From assembly GCA_964388785.1 (NCBI GenBank), contig CAYMBX010000021.1, positions 1 through 17,568 of the forward strand: a stretch of 17,568 nt of DNA. The letters run 5' to 3'. The translations under genes and the position numbers were made by a program. Every line of letters starts with the position of its first letter. Position 1 is the first letter of the stretch. This DNA comes from VGKU01 sp964388785 (GTDB lineage Bacteria; Patescibacteriota; Patescibacteriia; UBA9934; GWF2-40-263). The notes below the pieces were generated by a model, which did not search any database, was not told the DNA's origin, and saw nothing but the letters and a program-made list of their open reading frames with translations. Positions 1 through 3,830 of the stretch are shown one piece after another.

Positions 1-1213
1 CCCGTGCGTTCGCGAGCACGGAATCGCGCGGGTTCAAGGAGAGCGACACAACGTGAGACTCGAAGGGGAGCACCCGCGCGTTGGGTGACTGCCGTAGCAG
101 GCCCGCCGCGAAGATTCCCGCCACCTCGGCCGCCGACGTGGTCTGCTCCTTGTTCGTGAAGCACCACTGCATGCTTCCCGAAACGTCCGGGGCGATCGCT
201 ACCCGGCCCTGGAAGACCGGGAGGTTGCCGACCGACTGCTCGATCGCGTCAGAGAGCGCAGCCACGATCCGGGGATCAGCCTGCCCATCCGCCGTGTACG
301 CCTTCCAGGCCGTGTAGCACTGGAACGGGAGCACACGGGCCTGACGCAGAGCGTCAGGACGCGAGAGCTTCGCCGCGGCGAGCGCGACGTTCGCCGGATC
401 TGCGAACACTCCGTGCCGTGTGAAGGTCCGGAGGTTGCGCAGCAGGTTGAAGGTGGGCGCCTGCTCGAGCAGTGCCGACCACACTTCCGCCGAAGGCTTG
501 GCGACCACAGCGGTCACCGCCTCGTACGGCAGCCGACCCTCGCGGATCAGCCGCACCTGCTCGGCAGGATCGCTCGTGCGCTTGAGCGCCTCGAACGCGA
601 CGAGCTGCGGGTTGAGCCGCACGCTCGCCCCCCGGATATGGCCCGAAAGCCAGCCCAGGAGCTCACGCTGCTTCTCGTCCGTCGGGACCGGGTGCGACAG
701 GCGCACTACGTCCGCGAGCGATATGTGCCGGTTCTGCGTTCCCTTGAGGGAGTGGAACTCGGAGAGTCCCTCGCAGAACGTCCGCACCGGCGCGATACGG
801 CAGCCGCCGAAGCTCTGCACGCCCGGGATCGCTCCCGACTTGCAGATCTCGACGAACTGCGCGACGTCACGCGGGATGCGCAGCACGCGCGGAGCGGCCG
901 TGCGCAGTGCGGTCTTGTCCGGCACCCCGGAGAGCACCGCGAGCGCCACGATCGGGAGCGTGCGCATGTAGCCGTCCTCGCGGGCGGCCACCGCCTCCTG
1001 CGCAAGCGCCATCGGATCCTGCTCGGCGAACCGACGCAGGGTCTCGATCGTCTCCTGGGCGAGCTGGTGCACGCCGACGTAGAACGTTCCGGAGAGCGTT
1101 CCCGTGCGCAGGAAGTTCCGCACCTGGTCGCGCAGACCGTGCACGAACGTGGGGAACCCCTCGTGGTTGGCGTGGGTAGCGACGGAAGCGAGCGTAGCGG
1201 CGAAGTGGCTCAT
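1..1213 (-). CDS. rsr: Ro60/Rsr-type RNA-binding protein (TROVE + vWA), C-terminus beyond window
   Basis: The reverse frame from the ATG at 1213 stays open to the window edge, giving 404 codons of a protein that is probably over 500 residues. The N-terminal ~320 residues read like a TROVE domain, a ring of helical repeats: GTLSGTFYVG near residue 38 and a DVVRLSHPVP stretch match the family signatures. A von Willebrand A domain follows, with the MIDAS metal motif DVSGSM at residues 343-348. Ro60 proteins are known to bind Y RNAs in the ring and misfolded RNAs nearby; in Deinococcus Rsr works with a Y RNA and PNPase. Start choice is firm: AGGAGG lies 6 nt before the ATG. By eye the gene is near 63-65% G+C with G/C-ending codons, unlike the other genes here, which suggests transfer. 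An intrinsic terminator sits 37 nt upstream of the ATG, so the gene follows a non-coding RNA unit. Confidence 0.9.
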   Translation of the reverse strand, partial: MSHFAATLASVATHANHEGFPTFVHGLRDQVRNFLRTGTLSGTFYVGVHQLAQETIETLRRFAEQDPMALAQEAVAAREDGYMRTLPIVALAVLSGVPDKTALRTAAPRVLRIPRDVAQFVEICKSGAIPGVQSFGGCRIAPVRTFCEGLSEFHSLKGTQNRHISLADVVRLSHPVPTDEKQRELLGWLSGHIRGASVRLNPQLVAFEALKRTSDPAEQVRLIREGRLPYEAVTAVVAKPSAEVWSALLEQAPTFNLLRNLRTFTRHGVFADPANVALAAAKLSRPDALRQARVLPFQCYTAWKAYTADGQADPRIVAALSDAIEQSVGNLPVFQGRVAIAPDVSGSMQWCFTNKEQTTSAAEVAGIFAAGLLRQSPNARVLPFESHVVSLSLNPRDSVLANAR

Positions 1214-1219
1214 GGCGAT

Positions 1220-1225
1220 CCTCCT
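1220..1225 (-). promoter_or_regulatory. Shine-Dalgarno of the Ro60 gene
   Basis: The minus strand reads AGGAGG, 6 nt before the ATG at 1213. The metabolic genes in the window have no comparable site, so this gene uses a different initiation mode from its neighbours. Confidence 0.85.
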
Positions 1226-1249
1226 GGGATGAGTTGTAGCGAGCCGGGC

Positions 1250-1278
1250 AAAACAAAAACTGGGGTACATCCCCAGTT
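1250..1278 (-). terminator. Intrinsic terminator between the large RNA and the Ro60 gene
   Basis: On the minus strand a perfect 8-bp stem AACTGGGG/CCCCAGTT (1271-1278 with 1258-1265, loop ATGTA) is followed directly by TTTGTTTT. It lies 37 nt before the Ro60 ATG. It would end the upstream non-coding transcript or act as an attenuator for the Ro60 gene. No separate Ro60 promoter is obvious between it and the ATG. Confidence 0.85.
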
Positions 1279-1303
1279 GCTCTGCCATTTCCTTTCGACA
1301 ATG

Positions 1304-1390
1304 TTGTCATCCTGAGGCCAGCTCAGCTGGCCGAAGGATCCCAAGGTCTGCGAGATCCTTCGTCGGCCTACGGCCTCCTCAGGATGACAA
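1304..1390. repeat. Palindromic REP-like element, copy 1
   Basis: An 87-bp element is bounded by a perfect 14-bp inverted repeat (TTGTCATCCTGAGG at 1304-1317 and CCTCAGGATGACAA at 1377-1390). Inside are further palindromes, such as GGCCAGCTCAGCTGGCC, and two GGATC/CCTTCG-type arms. Related sequences occur at 3739-3822 and, as one arm, at 5799-5826 inside ileS. The TGTCATCCTGAGC...GGATCCC core is a repeat type I recognise from many bacterial genomes. It lies inside the predicted large minus-strand transcript. Confidence 0.8.
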
Positions 1391-1498
1391 AATGGAAATT
1401 ATCAAGAAGAAACGGCACGGGACCTCTGCAACGTTCATGTCGCATCGGTCCCGCAAGATGAAGAGAACGTCCAGGGTGGCGCTTCGGCGAGCGCACTC

Positions 1499-1588
1499 TT
1501 TGGCAGGGCCTTTAAACCGAGCACATGGCTCGGCTCGATTATCGATGATGATGGTTCGAAGGAACCCCACCGATTCGGCCTGACACCA
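1499..1588 (-). repeat. Duplicated RNA module, copy A
   Basis: This copy shares with copy B (1700-1761) a 14-base edge (TTTGGCAGGGCCTT on plus) and an identical 33-base core (1549-1581). The core contains the self-complementary hairpin GGTTC-GAAG-GAACC. AGGCC at one edge can pair with GGCC at the other, closing the module. Copy A has an extra insert with its own hairpin CCGAGC/GCTCGG near 1517-1533. Each copy is followed in the RNA by a different hairpin: GCGCT/AGCGC here, GTGTC/GACAC after copy B. Conserved core with a variable hairpin favours RNA structure over coding. Confidence 0.7.
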
Positions 1589-1699
1589 CCCTAGATCTCC
1601 ACTTGTTGTCGAAGGAACCCATCCGCACGATCCACGCACGAGCATGGATAAAACGCGGCAGGTCGGGGAACGAAGCGATGTGTCGGCGAAGACACGGGG

Positions 1700-1761
1700 T
1701 TTGGCAGGGCCTTGATCGATGTTGATGGTTCGAAGGAACCCCACCGATTCGGCCTAACACC
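1700..1761 (-). repeat. Duplicated RNA module, copy B
   Basis: This is the shorter copy of the module. Its core at 1723-1755 is identical over 33 bases to 1549-1581. It has the same outer edge and the same GGTTC-GAAG-GAACC hairpin, but lacks the extra hairpin insert of copy A. A third, partial trace (TCGAAGGAACCC) is at about 1609-1620, between the two copies. Confidence 0.7.
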
Positions 1762-1859
1762 GCTCCCCTGTTCACGGACGTATCCGATCCCAGGGATGTA
1801 TCTGCGTCATAACACAGACACATCTCTGGGGCGGACCATCCTTCTCTTGCGACGATGAC

Positions 1860-1937
1860 TCATCGAGAGAGAAAGATCGGGGACCGGATCGACGTCTTCG
1901 ACGCGGTCCCCAGGTGCGAGCAAAAGCTCGCGGGCAT
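1860..1937 (-). CDS. Possible 25-codon ORF with strong SD inside the large RNA
   Basis: ATG at 1937 is preceded by AGGAGGT (minus; plus 1942-1948) with 4 nt between, and opens 25 codons ending in TGA at 1860. The peptide begins MPASFCSHLG and ends PIFLSR; it resembles no family I know. Codons 3-7 form the hairpin GCGAGC-TTTT-GCTCGC and the next ones a strong GGGGACCG/CGGTCCCC-type stem, so the codons may simply be RNA structure. The SD can pair with an upstream CCTCCT. It could be a leader peptide, a small protein or chance. Confidence 0.25.
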   Translation of the reverse strand: MPASFCSHLGTASKTSIRSPIFLSR

Positions 1938-1941
1938 GGTT

Positions 1942-1984
1942 ACCTCCTGTTTGGCAAGGTTAAGGAGGGTTGATGCAAACCTTG
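1942..1984 (-). promoter_or_regulatory. Possible pseudoknot sequestering the SD of the 25-codon ORF
   Basis: In the minus-strand RNA, CAAGGTT (1978-1984) can pair with AACCTTG (1955-1961). The loop between them holds CCTCCT (1963-1968), complementary to the AGGAGG (1943-1948) just downstream. A stem whose loop pairs with sequence 3' of the stem is H-type pseudoknot geometry. The pairing is read directly from the sequence; the fold and any function are inferred. Confidence 0.35.
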
Positions 1985-2427
1985 GGTGCCCATCCCACGG
2001 CTCACATGTTGCTTCCGGGTTTCAAACCGGATTAACGGATACGTGTGTCGACCCACGCTCCGCCTGTTTCACCGCTGTTATCGCGGCTTTAGAGGAAACA
2101 TGGCCAGCCTATGGCCTAACCCCTCATCCGGAACTTCGCGGCCCGGGGTTTTGGCTCGTCGATTCACGTCTGGGGGTGCATGAACCGAACGAACCAAGAC
2201 TCCGGGGCCAAGCCCCGCCAGATTGTCGTGCAAGAGATCGTGCGCAATGAAGCGCTCTGTCGAAACGGGGGTGATTCTTACTCGCGCAATCCAGAGACTC
2301 TCTTCCCTCTTGTGAAGATATGCTGGATATCCTCATCCGAATTTGGAGACCAATGTTTTGCTCTACAAACTCGGATGAGGCGTTTCCTTATTCGCCGCTT
2401 GAAATGTTCATCTCAAGCGAACACGCC

Positions 2428-2456
2428 ACTCTATCACTAACAGAAAAAACCGTCAA
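2428..2456 (-). promoter_or_regulatory. Extended -10 promoter for the large minus-strand RNA
   Basis: The minus strand reads TTGACG (2456-2451), a 17-bp spacer and TAGAGT (2433-2428), with TG one base ahead of the -10. The predicted start is near 2421. The upstream flank is very AT-rich, as an UP element would be. Confidence 0.7.
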
Positions 2457-2546
2457 GAGTAATACTCCCTAAATTTCTAATTTAGCTAAATTAAGATAAT
2501 TATTTTGTTAAGTATTGCTGAACAAATCTATATTTCTTAAACAAAA
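2457..2546. promoter_or_regulatory. AT-rich divergent control region with a 16-bp palindrome
   Basis: This spacer separates two divergent promoters and is far richer in A+T than either flank. It contains the perfect palindrome TAATTTAGCTAAATTA at 2478-2493, which could be an operator, and runs of A/T that could be UP elements for both promoters. I see no gene in it. Confidence 0.45.
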
Positions 2547-2584
2547 AATCCGTCGAATACAGCCGTACAGCCTATTGACGGATT
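2538..2584 (-). terminator. Inverted repeat with T-run, possible terminator for ileS-trmB transcripts
   Basis: AATCCGTCGAATA (2547-2559) pairs with TATTGACGGATT (2573-2584), giving 12 bp with one bulged G. On the minus strand TTTTTTGTTT follows, as in an intrinsic terminator. The same repeat overlaps the -35 box of the rightward promoter (2575-2580), so it could equally be an operator. If it is the ileS-trmB terminator, those transcripts run antisense across the whole plus-strand RNA. Confidence 0.5.
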
Positions 2585-2603
2585 GCTCATTGTGTGATAT
2601 CTT
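2575..2603 (+). promoter_or_regulatory. Extended -10 promoter for the plus-strand RNA
   Basis: TTGACG (2575-2580), a 17-bp spacer and TATCTT (2598-2603), with TG at 2595-2596 making an extended -10. The predicted start is near 2610. The -35 box is identical to that of the divergent promoter at 2428-2456. Confidence 0.7.
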
Positions 2604-2893
2604 GCGTTGTTCGTCGCTGGTTTCGACCGGTTGCGGACTCTTCAGGGCCTCCCTGCAAAAGCAGGAGGATCTTCCCTGGAGGTTCATCAGAAGCCCATCA
2701 GGAGACCAACCATGGGCGGCGCCTAGGAGAGTGAGAACGACGTCCTCCCCCTTGCCAGGGAAAAAGCGTCATTTCAAGGTGAAAACCATGAAGAGCTCTG
2801 TCGACGCACTGAGATCATCAAGCGTTCAGAGCGTTGAAAAAGAGCTGAGGACCCAAGACGCCTGGCAAGGAGGTGAGTCATGGGTGGAATGTA

Positions 2894-2954
2894 GCGGCCT
2901 CTGGCCGCGGCGAGTAGAATGCTCGCTGCGCGCGGGCCTCTTCTACTCGTCGCG
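2894..2954 (+). promoter_or_regulatory. Mutually exclusive hairpins before the terminator of the plus-strand RNA
   Basis: GCGGCC-TCT-GGCCGC forms a hairpin at 2894-2908. A second stem of 14 bp (2906-2919 with 2941-2954, one G-U pair) shares its base with that hairpin and also covers the left arm of the terminator stem (2947-2953). Only alternate hairpins in the chain can form at once, as in attenuators and riboswitch expression platforms. Alternatively the segment is another palindromic repeat. Confidence 0.5.
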
Positions 2955-2982
2955 GACACGCCCTGCGACGATTTTTATTTTT
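2947..2982 (+). terminator. Intrinsic terminator of the plus-strand RNA
   Basis: TCGTCGC (2947-2953) pairs with GCGACGA (2965-2971), with possible GG/CC pairs inside the loop, followed by TTTTTATTTTT. The T-run overlaps the stop codon of the convergent trmB gene (2975-2977). Confidence 0.8.
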
Positions 2983-3730
2983 GGCTACCACGCTTCTGAC
3001 AAATCTGCCACGCCGCCTCAAACAGCACGCGCGCCGTGTCCGCAAAGACCTCACTTTCAATAATGACAGCCATCACTTTTCCAGTGAAAGCAACAAAAGC
3101 CACTCGATCACCATAAATCCATAGATCCCCGTGAAAATTTCCGAGTTCAGGTAAGAGTTCACACAATTCAACATGTTCACGCGGAGGACGTCGATACTGG
3201 CCATGGTGCAAAATGCGTGTCCTGATCCTCGTCGGATCAACAACTTTGCGCACTTCTTTGACATATTCCATGTCCAGTTGCTCAAACAGATCATCTAAAT
3301 TAGAAACTTCATCAAACGTTTTCGGTTGAACCTGTGCCATGTCATTGAACAGAGAAAAAAGTGCTTCCCGTCCTTCCAAAAACCGCACGGTCGGACGCTC
3401 GCCCCCTGAAATCATTTTCAATTCGGGGACAATACGCGCAAATGCTTCTATTTGCGATTGCAGCTCGCCGATTTTTCCACGCACATGCGCGACCGCGCGT
3501 TCCGGATCCTCTGCGGAAAAAAACTTCTTTTTTCCGTGCTGATAGCTGGACATCAGACCTCTATTCTGTAAACTCGCGATCGCTTCGTACGCAGTTGTAC
3601 GGGAAAGTCGGGCCTTCTTTGCAATCTCCTGCACAGAGGTTGGGCCGAGTTGTAAAGAAGCGATGTACGTTGCGGTTTCTGTAGAAGTAAAACCAAGATC
3701 GGTAAAATATTTAGAAAAATCGGATGGCAT
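2975..3730 (-). CDS. TrmB-family transcriptional regulator
   Basis: A 251-residue protein. Residues ~8-75 form a winged helix-turn-helix of the TrmB type: LGFTSTETATYIASLQLG, then SVQEIAKKARLSRTTAYEAI as the recognition helix region, then a wing around HGKKKFFSAEDPE. Residues ~75-110 look like a coiled linker, and the rest is a sensor domain of unclear ligand. TrmB proteins are sugar-responsive regulators in archaea, and relatives are common in Patescibacteria, where their targets are mostly unknown. It sits downstream of ileS on the same strand, separated by a 100-bp gap filled by a REP-like element. No promoter is obvious right before its ATG, so it is probably transcribed with ileS. Its stop codon lies in the T-run of the convergent RNA terminator. 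Regulating the nearby sugar-phosphate genes is possible but not shown. Confidence 0.85.
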   Translation of the reverse strand: MPSDFSKYFTDLGFTSTETATYIASLQLGPTSVQEIAKKARLSRTTAYEAIASLQNRGLMSSYQHGKKKFFSAEDPERAVAHVRGKIGELQSQIEAFARIVPELKMISGGERPTVRFLEGREALFSLFNDMAQVQPKTFDEVSNLDDLFEQLDMEYVKEVRKVVDPTRIRTRILHHGQYRRPPREHVELCELLPELGNFHGDLWIYGDRVAFVAFTGKVMAVIIESEVFADTARVLFEAAWQICQKRGSQK

Positions 3731-3738
3731 ATTCCATT

Positions 3739-3822
3739 TGTCATCCCGAGCCTGTCGAGGGATCCCGAAATATTCGAGATCGCTTCACTCGGCCCGCTGA
3801 ACGGACCTCGGTCGGGATGACA
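3739..3822. repeat. Palindromic REP-like element, copy 2
   Basis: An 84-bp element bounded by TGTCATCCCGA (3739-3749) and TCGGGATGACA (3812-3822), with GGATC-containing internal arms. It belongs to the same family as the element at 1304-1390 and fills the ileS-trmB gap. As RNA it would fold into a long hairpin between the two genes. Confidence 0.8.
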
Positions 3823-3830
3823 ATACATTT

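Larger units (their letters stand above)
1250..2421 (-). ncRNA. Candidate large structured non-coding RNA (~1.17 kb) upstream of the Ro60 gene
   Basis: The minus strand between an extended -10 promoter (2428-2456) and an intrinsic terminator (1250-1278) has no credible gene but many strong hairpins. The clearest stems are 2396-2402/2413-2419, 2331-2340/2371-2380 (10 bp perfect), 2203-2208/2212-2217, 2118-2123/2145-2150, 2102-2106/2112-2116, 2065-2070/2095-2100, 1955-1961/1978-1984, 1916-1921/1926-1931 (AAAA loop on plus), 1879-1886/1904-1911, 1789-1793/1826-1830 and 1418-1424/1447-1453. It contains a duplicated module (33 identical bases, 174 bp apart) and the REP-like element. I found no tmRNA, RNase P, SRP, rRNA or group II domain V signature. 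It could be one giant RNA or several shorter ones. A partner role with Ro60 is inferred only from position. Confidence 0.6.
2610..2982 (+). ncRNA. Candidate structured non-coding RNA (~370 nt)
   Basis: This segment runs from a strong promoter to a strong intrinsic terminator without a credible gene. Visible structure includes a 5' hairpin CTGGT-TTCG-ACCGG, the hairpin CCTCCCTGC-AAAA-GCAGGAGG near 2648-2668, GCCCAT/ATGGGC, and a long-range helix joining CTTGCCAGG (2751-2759) to CCTGGCAAG (2861-2869), extended by CCTC/GAGG. TTCCCTGG near 2672 can compete for the same CCAGGG. AAGGAGGT at 2867-2874 sits 5 nt before an ATG that opens only four codons (MGGM, stop at 2892-2894), and this SD is paired by the long-range helix. 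The 3' end is a chain of mutually exclusive hairpins. I could not match it to tmRNA, RNase P RNA, SRP RNA or 6S RNA. Confidence 0.55.

Noticed and set aside
413..1315. A 300-codon plus-strand frame opposite the Ro60 gene
   Set aside because: It is the shadow of a G+C-rich gene; the minus strand gives clear TROVE and vWA motifs, and the plus product is Arg/His-rich with no family resemblance.
1549..1581. GGTTCGAA resembling a tRNA T-loop
   Set aside because: The flanks form a self-closing GGTTC-GAAG-GAACC hairpin rather than a 5-bp T-stem with a 7-nt loop, and no acceptor, D-arm or CCA context is present.
1379..1744. A 121-codon minus-strand frame in the large RNA
   Set aside because: It begins with GTG inside the repeat, has no ribosome binding site, runs through hairpins and the REP-like element, and its repeated peptide is just the duplicated RNA module.
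1855..2250. A 131-codon plus-strand frame
   Set aside because: No ribosome binding site and no recognisable domain, and it lies entirely over strong hairpins on the opposite strand.
2610..2982. tmRNA, RNase P RNA, SRP RNA or 6S RNA
   Set aside because: Length would fit tmRNA or RNase P, but the conserved core sequences of each (tRNA-like end, GAGGAAAGTCC, GGAAGNNAGCAGC, a single long bulged duplex) are not seen. A very divergent member cannot be excluded without covariance models.
2515..3063. A 182-codon plus-strand frame beginning at TTG
   Set aside because: It runs through the promoter, the whole structured RNA, its terminator and then antisense into trmB; composition is not protein-like.
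1304..3822. CRISPR array from the scattered repeats
   Set aside because: The repeats are long palindromes at irregular distances in unrelated contexts, with no spacers and no cas genes.
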